Origin: Lichtheimia corymbifera B2541
Taxonomy: Eukaryota; Mucoromycota; Mucoromycetes; Mucorales; Lichtheimiaceae
Direction: 5' to 3'
DNA: 64,000 nt
Assembly (NCBI GenBank): GCA_000697475.1
Contig: JNEU01000833.1
Span: forward strand, 1 to 64,000
A program made the translations under genes and the position numbers. Of this stretch, positions 48,176 to 60,025 are shown one piece after another. How positions within the stretch are numbered: position 1 is the stretch's first letter; the number at the start of each line of letters is the position of its first letter. Below the pieces are notes generated by a model. It saw nothing but the letters and a program-made list of their open reading frames with translations, was not told the origin of the DNA and did not search any database.

Positions 48176-50264
48176 ATGCCTGCCATGCATCCGATGAAAC
48201 CTCTCGAGGAATACGATATATCGCCAACTACCGGGTTTTTACCCCCTGAGCCCCCGTTGAGACGTTTACCTGACCCTTACTTTGCGCCTTGGGAATCCAT
48301 GATGGATGACTTTAACGGCTTGCTTTTAGCTGGAAAGCTGAGACGCAGTGTAGAAAAGGTATTGTTTACGTCCCAGCACAGACAACATTGAAAAGGGAGT
48401 GGAGAATAGAACACGCACTGACTGCTCTGTGTGTGTGCGCACACACCATGATGGTGATTTTAGATGCCGATGCTCGATTATCGTCGATTGAAAACAACGC
48501 CAGAGTATCGTCGTGCGTTTCTTGTGCTGTGCATGATCTCACATGGTTATGTGTGGGGCAAGCACGAAAAAACATCAGAGGTATGGTTCTCTTTCTTTTC
48601 TTCCACTTTCTATTTCGGGCTTGTTTGTTCACATCAATTCTGACAACTTTTTTCCCACGCATTGCACACAGACATTACCGGCCAATCTTGCCGTGCCATG
48701 GACTGGCATTGCAAACCACCTGGGTTTATGTCCTGTGGTATGTAATGCAGCTGTTGTCCTATGGAATTATCGTCTATTGGATGAAGATGGACCAATCGAC
48801 TTGAGGTAAATAGGCAATGCAATGGATGAGTGATATCATATATATCAAGCTTGCCTTTTTTCGTACATGTGGTGTGTTCATGGGTTAATCATTCTCGTAT
48901 TTCCTATACAAAATTGTAGCAACTTGGCAGCACTTGCAACCTATTCTGGATCGCTTGATGAGTCGTGGTTTTATCTGGTGACCACTGCTATTGAAAGTGC
49001 GGGAGCACCAAGCATTACTGCAATTGTAAATGCCATCAACCATATCCATGAGAACAATCAGGTGGCTCTTTTGAATGACCTGGAAACAATTCGAAACTCT
49101 TTATCGACCATGAACGACGTGTTACAGCGCATGTACGAAAAGTGTGACCCTTACGTCTTTTATTGGAAGATCCGTCCTTATTTGGCTGGTTGGGAAAACA
49201 TGGCAGAAGCAGGATTGCCTTTTGGTCTGATATACGAAGGCGTTGACTCATTGTGGGATTCAGAGACAGACGAATATGCCGATATGAGCCATCTTTCAGA
49301 AGGAGAGCGATTACTACGCCAATATCGACGCTATGCAGGTGGTAGTGCAGCACAAAGTAGCCTGATTGCAACACTTGATGTTGCACTAGGTGTCGCTCAT
49401 TATCCCACGGGTGAGAAAAGTACAAAGACGGCGGGTGCACCACCCAATGACACTGGCATTAAGGATCGATACAAAGGTTTGCCCACGCCTAACCCAGCTG
49501 ACGAACTTCACCAAAACAATGATGATGATCAGCAGCCATCCACACCTCAAATTTACAAAAAGTCATCGGCTCCACCTTTTGTGCGCACCAATCGCAATGC
49601 ATTCCTGAGCGCTATGCGTGCATATATGCCAAGGCCCCATCGTGAGTTTTTGGAGGATCTTGAAACAGCATGCAATATTCGTCCCTACATGATGCAGCTT
49701 CAAGAACACAAGCATACATTGACCGATAATGAAAAGGACTTGATCAAGGTGTATAATGAGATTTTGGGCTTGCTCAAAAACTTCCGCGATATCCATGTCC
49801 GCATTGTTACCTTGTATATTGTCAACCAAGCACGAAAGGGGCCAAACATTGCACATGGCGGCTTTGCTATCGACACAGGCGATGTCAGCGAACCTGTTGC
49901 TAAAAAGCCAAAGGTGGAACACAATGTCTTGTATCCCCAAACAGCCCTTGAAACAGAACCCCATATTCGTGAAGGATCTTTGTCTGCCAAGGTCAGTAAG
50001 ATCTTCCCAGAATTAGGCCTTGCAAAATATGTAGATCCAAAGACTGGTGTTGTGCGTGGAACGGGTGGTACCAACGTGCTTCCATTCTTGAAACAATCAC
50101 GTGATGAAACCGCTGATGCCAAGATTGATATATCCTCTTCCTCTTCCTCTTCTTCCTCAAAGACAAATGCATCTACTGAAATGGAAGGTCAAACAAGCAC
50201 CTCTTCCAGTACCCTTGGTAAACGCCCTCGTAGATCATGGCGTGATTGGTTCAGTGTGCGTTAA
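48176..50264 (+). CDS. indoleamine 2,3-dioxygenase (tryptophan to N-formylkynurenine)
   Basis: Four exons (48176-48358, 48464-48580, 48672-48805, 48920-50264) give 592 aa. The N-terminal helical part has the segments YRRAFLVLCMISHGYVWG, LPANLAVPW and TYSGSLDESWFYLV. The haem domain contains YWKIRPYLAGWENM, SLIATLDVALGV, FLSAMRAYMPRPHREFLEDL and FRDIHVRIVTLYI, where the last His (about residue 437) is the expected proximal haem ligand. A Thr/Pro/Asn-rich insert lies in the loop at about 300-350, and a low-complexity tail of about 70 residues follows the fold, so the protein is longer than typical IDO. It would open the indole ring in the first step of kynurenine/NAD synthesis, the role of Bna2 in yeast. 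The enzyme is cytosolic. Confidence 0.9.
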
Positions 50265-50431
50265 AAAAGTACACTTTCCCTCTATTTATCCACTATTTAC
50301 CAGAGCCATTTCATATTCAACCCCACTCTCACATTCATCCACACACACACGCATCACTTGTAATATCCCCAATATTGTATCATACGACGAGACACACACG
50401 CACACATACGTAGTTTTCTTGTTGAATGACT

Positions 50432-51732
50432 TTATGATGCCGTCAGAGAAAATTCATAGCATACAGTATGTTGATTGGTATTGACTATCTCTAACGGTGT
50501 TGTTGTCTGATCGAATTCCCAATCGATATCCCGAGCACCCAATTCTTCTTTGGTCACTTCATCCATGTTTGGGTCTTTTCCTCGTTCCGCTGCTTGTTCA
50601 TTGATCTTGATCTTAATCTCTGTATATCTTTCTCGATCTTGTCGTGTGCTGCTGGTGATGTATAGATCCAAAACTTGTAAACATACGTCTAAAGGATATA
50701 TCCTTAAGTACCTCCGTAGCACTCATAATTGACATTCCCATATATATGTATATACCTTCGATATCTTCCATACGTGAACAAAAAAACTGATCCCATGGTT
50801 GTCCTTTTGCCAATCCTTCAAACGAGGGGTCTGTGCTCTTGATTAACATGGATGCCAAGTAGATGCAGCCAGCAGCAATCGTGTGGGCAGGGTATTCGAT
50901 GCATAATGGGATTTGGTAACTGACAACAATGGTGGTTAACAATTGATAACACAAGATCCTGTCAATTGAACATACCTGTTGACTGCAAGCTTATACGCTT
51001 CTTGTGCCAACCTTTTGCCATCGACCAAGGGAGGTGTTTGCATAGCTTCGATCCACTTTACAAATTTGACAACGTAGCTGTATGGATGGGGTTGCTGATA
51101 GTCGAAACAAATGGATTCCATGACCAATTTCTCATATCCCATGATCTTGCGTTTACGTTCCTCTGAAACATGCTCAGGATCCAACTCGGCACTTTGGGGA
51201 TGTCGCACACTGTGAGCAGCTACGAGAATGTCTCGAAGATTCTTGAACGTCTCTTCAATCTTGCATGCCACAAAGATACACGTGATACTGATTTCCTATA
51301 ACAGCCTTGTCAACAATGATTCTCCACATACTCATATACGATATATACATACCTGTGGTGGGTATTCTCGAATCGAGTAGTACAAGTAAAATCGGTGATA
51401 GAGACCTTGAGCTGTACTGGTGGTGGCCTGAGGACTAGTGGCAAAGCGTGTCAATACAATAAGTAGCCCACCCCACATCGTTCCTGACATGGAGTCAAGA
51501 TCCACGCACACAAGACTTACAATCCAATCTTTCTGCATACTTGTTGAATGAATTTACAGGAAGCAATACGAACAGTGGTCTCCTTGGTCGATATCCCGGA
51601 AGCTGATCGTTTGAGATTGGAGAGCGTTGCTAGTTGACGTTTGGTGAAATAAGGACGATAGCGACGTCTGAATGCTGCTCCTGAAGTAATTCGTACAGGT
51701 GTTGAAGGGTTTGCTGGTGGTGATCCACTCAT
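50432..51732 (-). CDS. CTD-kinase cyclin, Ctk2/cyclin K-like
   Basis: Five exons (51521-51732, 51353-51434, 50976-51295, 50756-50919, 50432-50688) give 344 aa. After a short basic N-terminus, two cyclin boxes are visible. The first, at about 50-165, has GLYHRFYLYYSIREYP, ITCIFVACKIEETFKNLRD and YEKLVMESICFDY. The second, at about 170-265, has LAQEAYKLAVNRSYQIPL, TIAAGCIYLASML and the phrase GQPWDQFF. The family includes Ctk2, cyclin K/T/L and Pch1, which partner CDKs that phosphorylate the RNA polymerase II CTD or act in splicing. The tail (about 270-344) is charged. Assignment to Ctk2 rather than cyclin K is inference. It lies tail-to-tail with the IDO gene at about 170 bp. Confidence 0.85.
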
Positions 51733-52049
51733 TGTGCAGAGCTGTGTAATAAAGAGGAGGAGGAGGAGGGAGAGAGAGAAAAGGTACAACGTGTACACCG
51801 GACGAACCACCCGAGAAAATTGACTTGTCGCATGAATCCGCTTTCATTCTTTTAGTCAATAAGGCTTATAGATTATAGTAGCCCACCCCTCCCCCGGCGC
51901 ACTCCCCGTATGTCAGTACATTTGCATTATCCATGATGTAGTTGTTCTTGGTGTCATCCAATTAAAAGTATGGTTTGATTACGCCGTAGTCGCATTGTAT
52001 TTCGGAAGCAATTTTGAGCGAAAAAACATGTCTCGCATCAAATACATTA

Positions 52050-52283
52050 TCATCGGGGGCGTGGTAATAGTAATGAAACAAAGACTCGGTTGATGAATTG
52101 CTTGGCATTGTTGTTGGATGATTGATTGTCTGCCTTTTGTGAAACATCTCCATTGTACCCATGTGCCCGACAATGAGCTCTTTTACGGACCATTAGATTA
52201 TAGTCAATGAGAAGGATACCGGCAAAGCCGAATACCACTAATAGCTGACTGGGATAAGTATTACGATAAGACAAACTAGCCAT
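52050..52283 (-). CDS. small predicted single-TM protein
   Basis: A 77-residue frame starting MASLSYRNTYPSQLL, with one hydrophobic segment (LLVVFGFAGILLIDYNLM) and basic residues after it. It lies alone between two cyclin genes. No relative is recognised. A TM immediately after the start, followed by basic residues, is coding-like, but the tail is not convincing and an intron may remove part of it. Confidence 0.3.
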   Translation of the reverse strand: MASLSYRNTYPSQLLVVFGFAGILLIDYNLMVRKRAHCRAHGYNGDVSQKADNQSSNNNAKQFINRVFVSLLLPRPR

Positions 52284-52572
52284 GTGTCACAATGCTGTCA
52301 AGAAAAAAAAAAAAAGCGGACTACCGAAACGGCTGAACAATTTACTTCCCACCACACGCTTGCAAGAATGTGATGCCGTATCTTCATCCTTGATACGGGC
52401 ATTGTAGTCCGGTAGAATAGCACCTGATGAAATATTAATCCGAAACTTGATACGCCCCACATGCGAATTAGTTCACTTATCCCATCTCCCAACTATAAAA
52501 GCTATCTATCGGATATCCCCTCCTTTACGTTACTCTTTGCTCTTTCCTTTTTACATCACCTCTCACTTTTAT

Positions 52573-53411
52573 ATGCCTCAAATATACGACTTGAAACGCT
52601 TTACACAAAACGCCTACGCAGGAAGCCACTATCAAGCACACCTTTTGCTTCAAGCTATCGATATCAACAGACGAGAACGGCTTAGTGATTGTTGCTTGGG
52701 TAAGGACGATAGCTAATTCCCCTCCCTTTAGATATGGCTATTTATGGAGCGGCTTAAAAAATTAACCTTGATGCATATAGAGCACTTGGCACATCACGTA
52801 GCCGAATCTTGGGAATCCGCAGACAAGGCACCAGAGATTTCCAAATTAATGAAACAATTACTTGACACCACTGCGGTTAACCAAGATACCCTTCTTGAGC
52901 ATGCACTCGATCGCTTCTGCAACCAACAAGATACCTCCAACGCAATATCCACTGTATGCCCTAGTCTCACACTTTTGATCGCAATTAGCTATATCGACCG
53001 ACTCAACCAGGTACGAAGAATACTATGCAGCATATACACCGCCAGTTACCCAACAATTTGACTCACCTCAATGCGTAGAATTATGCGAACTTTAAAGGCA
53101 CAGATGGATGTGCCTATCGACTTGTTGTTGTGGCATACATGATTGCAGCTAAATACATGCGTGCCAATCTCAGGATCATCCACTTTTCTGAAAATCAAAA
53201 GAACAACCTTCCGCCGTATCATAGCAGCGAAGCCGATTCACGATTTTCACGCCTAGAGATTGAATTCTTGCACTTCCTCAACTATAACTTATTTGTGGAG
53301 GAACCGGAACAACTCGTCTGGTGGGCTAAAACTTGGGAGGATCAGCCTGTTACCCAGCAGCAAAAAGTCATCTTCTCAACACCTTATGAGGTTCAAAGCA
53401 GCAACCGATAG
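52573..53411 (+). CDS. Pho80-like (PCL) cyclin
   Basis: Three exons (52573-52699, 52781-53010, 53079-53411) give 229 aa. The fungal Pho80/PCL cyclin fold is visible: HLAHHVAESWES, SLTLLIAISYIDRLNQ, GTDGCAYRLVVVAYMIAAKYM, then SRLEIEFLHFLNYNLFVEEPEQL. These cyclins bind Pho85-type CDKs and control phosphate response, polarity or cell cycle, depending on the member. The N-terminal 40 residues are unique. The start is the first ATG after a T-rich leader. It lies head-to-head with the small TM ORF and about 840 bp from the CTK2-like cyclin gene. Confidence 0.85.
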
Positions 53412-53821
53412 CAAGGATTGTAAGCGCTCGTCGTAATCAATCATCCATTCTAATTAGCCATCACCGTTTACATCACTCCTCGTTTTCCCCTCATTTTCGT
53501 TTTGCACATATATTCTCATTATCACTTTTTGCAACGTAAATACAATCATATCTCTCAATGACATGTTTATAAATGATGGATGTGACACTTGTTGTTGTTT
53601 GGTGGTTGCTGGTTGACAGCTTAATGATGGTTACAGTTTGGCTGTGGAATGGGAGTTGGTGATAGCTATTTTATCATATGACAGGAGTATTGTGGCAATT
53701 TCTACTATCTGAGAATGGTCAATGCATTGATCCAGCAACATCAGCCACCATATCAGCTGAAAGTGAATCCGGCTAACTTTGAGTGCAAAATTTGACATTG
53801 TCAGCAGGCGGCCTGGTAGAA
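53412..53821. other. intergenic and promoter region of RPL30
   Basis: About 410 bp between two rightward genes. No ORF or repeat of note. The right end grades into a CT-rich stretch (near 53825) typical of a ribosomal-protein transcription start. Confidence 0.45.
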
Positions 53822-53922
53822 ACCTTCTCTCTCTCTCTTCCGCGTAGAATCAACTGGTGAGTGGGATTGAAGCGATCGTTCAAAAAAAGGTATGCATTGT
53901 ACTTACAATGGTCACATTAGCA
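53822..53922 (+). promoter_or_regulatory. RPL30 CT-rich leader and 5' UTR intron
   Basis: A CT-rich run is followed by a short leader ending CAACTG, then an intron from 53857 (GTGAGT) to 53920 (CATTAG, 64 nt). The next exon begins with CA directly before the start ATG at 53923. A leader intron is common in ribosomal-protein genes. Confidence 0.65.
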
Positions 53923-54409
53923 ATGGCTCCCGCTGTCAAGAAGTCCAAGAAGAACGTCGAGTCCATCAACTCCCGTCTCCAGCTTGTCACCAAGTCTGGC
54001 AAGTACACCTTGGGTTACAAGTCCACCTTGAAGACTCTTCGTCAAGGAAAGGGTAAGTTCAAATGATCCTGGCAACCATCTTGCTGTCATGTCTTAAGGT
54101 TTCCTGGATACCAATATATGCATTCTTTCTCCTATAAATAGCCAAGTTGATCGTCATTGCTGGTAACTGCCCTCCCCTTCGCAAGTCTGAGCTTGAGTAC
54201 TACGCTATGTTGTCCAAGACCGGTGTTCACCACTACAACGGCAGTACGTATTAATAACGATTGATTGAGGATAAATTACAAGGAGAACTTATGATGATTT
54301 TCTTTGTACAGACAACATTGACCTTGGTACCGCCTGCGGTAAGCTTTTCCGCACTGGTGTCCTCTCCATCACTGATGCTGGTGATTCCGATATCTTGTCT
54401 GCTCAGTAA
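53923..54409 (+). CDS. RPL30: 60S ribosomal protein eL30
   Basis: Three exons (53923-54052, 54142-54243, 54312-54409) give 109 aa, the family size. [70 protein letters not shown] and a final [10 protein letters not shown] match eL30 across its full length. It is an RNA-binding L7Ae-fold protein of the large subunit. In budding yeast it represses splicing of its own transcript through a kink-turn. Codon use is strongly biased (C-ending codons such as AAG, ACC, GTC), consistent with high expression. A 5' UTR intron precedes it. Confidence 0.96.
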
Positions 54410-54652
54410 AGAGCTTGTTCAATTTGTTTATTATTAATAAACATATGTCATTCATGACAAAGCAGGATTAATGCATTGGGGGTGATGTGCTAACGATGGT
54501 GGCGTAAATGCAGAGCATGCGTCAAAGAGGGAGATATCATGCATCCATACTTGTAAGGGAGCGCCGGACACATTGAGATATAAAATCATGTTACTGTGAT
54601 GTTTCCTTTTTCCTTTCTTTCTTCGTAACTCGCTTATCATTAAATTTTAATC

Positions 54653-55882
54653 ATGAACACCATTTATTTGACAGCGCTACTGGCGTCCCTGGCAACACAA
54701 GGCCATGCAAAATGGATGGATGAAATACCACACGCTCCTCCTCGTTGGAAAAGCAAGCTCTTTGGTATACCTACATGGATCATTCCAATAGAAGGTGATG
54801 ATGGTAGGACTTATGCAAAATGATGCCTGTATAACTCACATAGCATCATGTAGATTATAGCGATGATGCCTTTAATACAGTGACCTTGTTTTCTGTGGTG
54901 ACCATGGCTGCAGCTACATTTTCAGCCTTGTATTATATTTTTGCTGTATATCTCCCTTCACAACCTGCAGGCCAGCGAACCATTGGACGCTTTAACAAGT
55001 TAATCCTTGGATATTTGGTGGCTACCTTAATTGCAAGCTTCACGTTTGACTTGATGTGGGCCGGCAAAATATGGGCTTCATTTGGAGTTTTCCATAATCT
55101 CTTTGAGATTGGGCTACTTGCCAGCATATTGATTCCACGATCCAAAATTAGGCAAGTCTCTCTCTTGCATCGTATTATGCATGCATTATCTGACATCCCC
55201 CCTTAACTCTAGTCACTTTCTTTTTGTTCCGCTCTGCTTCCTATACGTAACTGCTACTGCTGCAATGGTTATTATTTTACCTTGGCCATTGGACGCATTG
55301 TTCTTCAAGTTCCAAGGTAGGGGAGGGAGGCAGGGAGGCAGGGAGTCATTCATGCTGTTCGGTGTAAGCTGACATTTCCCAAAAAGGTCTCAGTACAGAT
55401 TTTGCACTCGGTGTTGACCTTTACCGATTATACCGACATAACCGCCGCCTTGCCAAAGATGTCAATGCGGTCAAAGTGGCCATTGATACGGATGCAAACG
55501 GCAAGGAGGGAAAACACCGCATGCAATCTGTGCATTTTAACCTTCTGATCCTTGCTATTGCATCCAACTTGCATACTCTTGGGAACACCTTGGTCACTGT
55601 TGGCAACCATATGATGCTGTAAGGCCAAATGTTAGGGAGAGTAAGGATAGGGATCTCATGGATACTCATCATGCTTATCTCCATAGATGGACTATCTTTC
55701 AATTCCTCTATGCAGTCTCCTTCCCCATGTATGCATATTATGTGGTCTGCGAACCAAATGATCATCGCGTACAATGGTACCCAATGAATTACGTCAAGGA
55801 AGCATTGATCATGATCAGCGCAGTTGTCAGCTGTGGTTTATTTATCGTCATTGGTGCAATAAACAGTGGTCTCAACAACTGA
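54653..55882 (+). CDS. multi-pass membrane protein with signal peptide, function unknown
   Basis: Five exons (54653-54803, 54854-55151, 55213-55316, 55387-55618, 55687-55882) give 326 aa. A cleavable signal peptide is likely at the start (ALLASLATQGHA). About seven further hydrophobic segments are visible, for example VTMAAATFSALYYIFAVYL, LGYLVATLIASFTFDL, FVPLCFLYVTATAAMVIIL and ALIMISAVVSCGLFIVIGA. Between them lies a conserved-looking segment, FGVFHNLFEIGLLASILIP. I do not recognise the family. The intron at 55152-55212 is GC-AG; only that donor keeps the frame. It may resemble fungal seven-TM stress or sensor proteins, but that is speculation. It lies about 240 bp after RPL30 on the same strand. 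Confidence 0.8.
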
Positions 55883-56054
55883 GCACATGGTATTGTAAGC
55901 TCACAAAATAAAAATAGTGTACGATGGGATGGTATTAAAAACTGGGTTTTGGATACTCTAAGGACGGATCAACATGTTGGTATGGTGTCATAATAATGAG
56001 TCCTGGGGATAATGCAGGGGGGAGGGGCGGGTTGTATATATGTAAGATATCGAA

Positions 56055-58719
56055 TTATATGTTCTTTAGGCTGAGCTCTGCATCAATTTCGCCCAAGCGA
56101 GATTTGAGTGATTCCACGCTTTGCAGCTTGGCTTCAAGAGATTGCATTTCTTTTTCAAGCGATTGTTGTTGTTGCTGAGTACCAATTTGTTCCATTGTCC
56201 ATTGTCCATGATCGCCAGTAAGTCGAAGAAGGAATTGATGATATTTGAATAGTGCAGGTCGGTGTGAAATGGTCAAGAGTGCTATCGAAAATGTCAGTCC
56301 CATGCTTTCCCTTTGCTCATGATGTATTACTTACTGATACCCATATCCTTCGCATGCGCATACATCAAGCCTTCAACATCTGCAGACACAGCACTGGTAC
56401 ATTCATCAAGGACGGCATACTTGGGATGATGATAGAATAGGCGTGCCATGCCAATCTAAAATTTTTATCAGTTACACCTTTCTAAATCGTTAAGACACGC
56501 ATTAATAGCTTACACGTTGCTTTTCACCACCAGAGAACACATCCTTCCATTCTTTGACTGTCTCCCAACCACCTTCACGACCTGGAATATAGGCCAGACG
56601 TACAACTTCCAAAATCTTCATAAGCTCATCATCGGTACGTCCACTCTTCTTCATGTCCTCGTGGGTATGTGGATAAATGACCCTATTTAAAACAGTATAA
56701 GACAACCAATCTTCCTAGCATGATATACACTTACTGGTCTCTTAGAGTGCCCATACTAAGGTAAGGTCGTTGAGGAATATAAAAGATATTCTTTTCATCC
56801 GGTCGAGAGAGGGTACCCTCTAGAACGAGAGAATGACACGTGTGAGTTGAATCTACACATACACATTGTGTATCCCAAGCTTACCAAATGTTGGCCACAG
56901 AGTTGCAATGACACGTGCTACAGCGGTTTTGCCCACACCATTAGGACCCGTGATGAGCATGTGTTCTCCAGGTTTGATGTGGATATTCAGCTTTTCTACC
57001 AGGAGTTCTCCTTGTCGTCCTTTGCCAGGTGCAGGTGTTACCACAGGTACACCATCAAACCGGATGCCATCCTCGCCATATTGGACTTTGCCTTGGATAT
57101 TGCTGAGCGAATACTTTAATTTCTCCTCATGATCGGCATCGTATTCATTGACACGCAGGGAATGAAGCACGGACAATAGACTGTATACACGAGTGGTATA
57201 GCCTGCAAGCTCTGCAAGTTCCTTGTAAGAGTACATCATGCGACCACCTGCATCGGCAAGGGACATCATTAGCCTATTGCAGTGTCTATTAGTTCTCTCT
57301 TCTCCTTTTGATTAACGTTAACATCATAATACATTACCGCTTGTTGGTGATAAAACCTCGTGTACGAGAGCCCACTTGATCATTTTCATCCACAGAGCCA
57401 GCAGGAGAAGGGATATATCCACCCACCATGTTGGGAGCAAAGACAGGGATAGCACAAAGAACCAAACCAAAGGCACTCCAAGCATACTTGATCAAAAAGT
57501 CTTCAAACATGTTGTAGCTGATGCGGATCTTGTAAATCGAGTTGATATGTTTGACCAGGCGTTGATAGGATTTGTTGAGAATTGAGTGTTCAAGATCACC
57601 GCCATTATAAAAGGCAACTTCTTCAGCATTGGTGATAAGACGAGTGTGGGCACCTCGGAAATCGCCTTCCAGCTTGGCTTCCACAGCAGCCAATTTACCA
57701 AATGAAGGTGTCACTGCTCTCAATAACCGTGCCGTGATAATATAGTTGACAGCAAGACCAATTGTTCCAGCAAAGCCGATCGATTTCATCAGTTGATAAT
57801 TGAATATGACGGTGTCCAGTAATGGTTTGGCGAGATTGGAGTATAATGACGCTAATGTATCGCAAAACTTTGCAAGATCGGTGGTGATGAACCTAATAAA
57901 GTTGATAGTGATATGTGAATAAGATGATCAATGGATGGGTGATATATATAGAGCACTTACTGATCAGCTCCTTGGATACGGCCATCAAGGTTAAGAGCTT
58001 TATAGAATGTTTTCTCGTCATTGTCCAAGTACAAGTCATGCACATATCTTGTTAGTCGGGTGCGGAAGCCGATTGATAACTTGGATTGCAGGTACCGGAT
58101 CTTTAAAAGAGATTGAGAATCAATAACCGACGCTGTTATCCCATCCAGTCATATTACCATGCTGTTTGTGTAGGTTGCAGGAATAGCGATTGCAAACCAA
58201 TATGCGAGGCCTGTCAAGAACCGTTTGCCTCGGCCACCCACCTATCCCATTCATTAGATTCCTATCCTCATCTTTGAATGTTATCCTTCTCTCTCTCACC
58301 AAATCTCGGACAATCCGACCATCGATTCTTGCCACGACCACACTCAAATATGTACGCAAAATGAGAAATGCCGAGTGCAACACGAGTAATAAGGCTTCCT
58401 TGGTGTACCAATTTGGGAATAGAATGGTTGCAATGGCTCGCAGCTGTCGAAAGAATTCATCATTGACACCCACTTTTTTGAGCGTATCTGTCACAGGGAA
58501 AAGATGTCTGTGCTTGTCAAAAGTGGACGTTGGTGTCTCTTGAAACAGTGTTTTTTTGGTGGTTGATAAAAGATCGGCAGACGATGCCTTGTGCGATTGT
58601 AAACGTGTGCGATGGAATGCAAAAGCTGCTGTCGCCGCTGCTAATGACGAGTACAGAAACCAGTTGCCCTTGGACTGAATCCACAAACGCTCATTGAGAG
58701 GTTGAGACAAGAGGGGCAT
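56055..58719 (-). CDS. peroxisomal ABC transporter, subfamily D (Pxa/ALD-type half transporter)
   Basis: Nine exons (58300-58719, 58158-58241, 57961-58100, 57338-57892, 56885-57273, 56735-56819, 56514-56682, 56335-56455, 56055-56281) give 729 aa, close to ALDP (745). A transmembrane half comes first. It has [22 protein letters not shown] near 110-135 and the ABCD EAA-like region with [11 protein letters not shown]. Then come Walker [11 protein letters not shown] near 507, [29 protein letters not shown] near 608, Walker [11 protein letters not shown] near 630 and the switch His in [12 protein letters not shown] half transporters dimerise and import very-long-chain fatty acyl-CoA into peroxisomes. 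The C-terminal 60 residues are coiled-coil prone. The upstream ATG at 58827 would add a hydrophobic and CT-tract-encoded extension and is not favoured. Confidence 0.93.
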
Positions 58720-59430
58720 AATGGGTTGAAGAGAGGGAGCGAGGGAGAGAGAGAGAGAGAGAGAAAGAGTGCGGATAAAGAAAAGACAAAGAGAAAAAGG
58801 AAGACAACTACACACGACAAACTTCACATGGCCAAAACGATCATTGAATTTTCACATGTCTGCTACAATGACCTCATCGATCACATACACAAATATTAGA
58901 TAAGAACCCTCTTCTCCACATTATACGGGACATGGTAATAAACCATGCTGTCTATATAGTTGATAGAAGGGACTGGACTATTGGAGGGAGATATATAAAA
59001 AGAGTTTCTTTGGATGGGTTTATGATGGACAATGCATTGAGTCACCACATTCCAAGTATTTCATCCAGCTGTGGTTGTAGCAAAAAGCGGGGGAGAGCAA
59101 CACAAACAAAATCATTGTTACACAAATGAAGGTACAGCTCTTTGCCTTTGTGTCATGTGTGGATGAAGTAATAGGACGGAAGCTGTGCATGATACCGGTA
59201 TTGAACCCCCCACTTATCTCGATATGTTGTCGGCATTAGCCATCAATATTAAGTCAATGAGTACATCCTTTATGCTGATTCCTTTTCATTCAATCGAGTA
59301 CCAAAAGCGGGTGGGATGGCAGATGATGACACAATGACCCCAATGTATGGGTATATAAAAACGGACCACAACATAGCATGCTCATTTGGGTCATCGATAC
59401 TTGAGCAGCATACCGCATCTATGATATCGT
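58720..59430. other. intergenic region with (GA)n tract
   Basis: A (GA)n microsatellite lies just upstream of the ABCD start (58745-58770). Nothing else was recognised. Confidence 0.45.
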
Positions 59431-60025
59431 ATGCGGGAAAGGGCTTTGGCACGATCACCTATGGCAACGGTTGAGTGTCTACTATTGAGACGTCGAAGGA
59501 TCATACTGCGTACGTCCCTCACTTTGGCCATTGTTGGATTCTTTGTTATCGTGTACCTTAGTGGCATCGACTTTCAAGGTTTGATTCAATGACTACATTA
59601 GGTTTCCATGTAAAAGAATTGCCTTTCTCCTTATGAGGATGTCTTCTTTATAAAAAACAATAGACACGAAAATGTCGTCTGATACTGCTCCCTGATTATA
59701 ATTGGATGATATATGAGAACGAACAAAACACACGTGACATGGGAAGGTGTGGTGTGTGCATAACTGCAGAGCTCGTTGATTGCATTATTTATAGGTAATG
59801 AGATATTGATGCAGGTATGCATGAATCCGTCAACAGTGGCAGCAGGGCGTGGAAGAATACCAACCCGTGATTGGTGGAAGAACAGCAGGAGCACAAGTGC
59901 CAAGAGCCTGTGTACTAGCTGCATTGATCAACAATGATGAGGATAATGATGATGAAGGAACAACCATTTATTCAAAAGGATTTGTGTTGCCATCCTGGGC
60001 ACGTTTTTCACGTCGATACAATTGA
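59431..60025 (+). pseudogene. possible relic of a type II (mannosyltransferase-like) gene
   Basis: An opening exon-like frame (59431-59579) starts MRERALARSPMATVE and has Arg-rich residues followed by one membrane helix (LTLAIVGFFVIVYLSG), the N-terminal layout of fungal type II glycosyltransferases. After a long stretch that may be an intron, a second frame at 59837-60025 reads GVEEYQPVIGGRTAG, then QVPRACVLAALINNDE, weakly like the start of the KTR/MNT1 catalytic domain. It then stops at a TGA. The same frame continues after that stop with WAIQAFFNEPN and ends shortly after. No catalytic remainder was found. This suggests a truncated and decayed copy. The similarity is by eye only. Confidence 0.3.

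Noticed and set aside
51750..51780. GGA-type tract upstream of the CTK2-like start as a coding extension
   Set aside because: It would add a Leu/Ser-rich hydrophobic leader to a nuclear cyclin; it is best read as untranslated.
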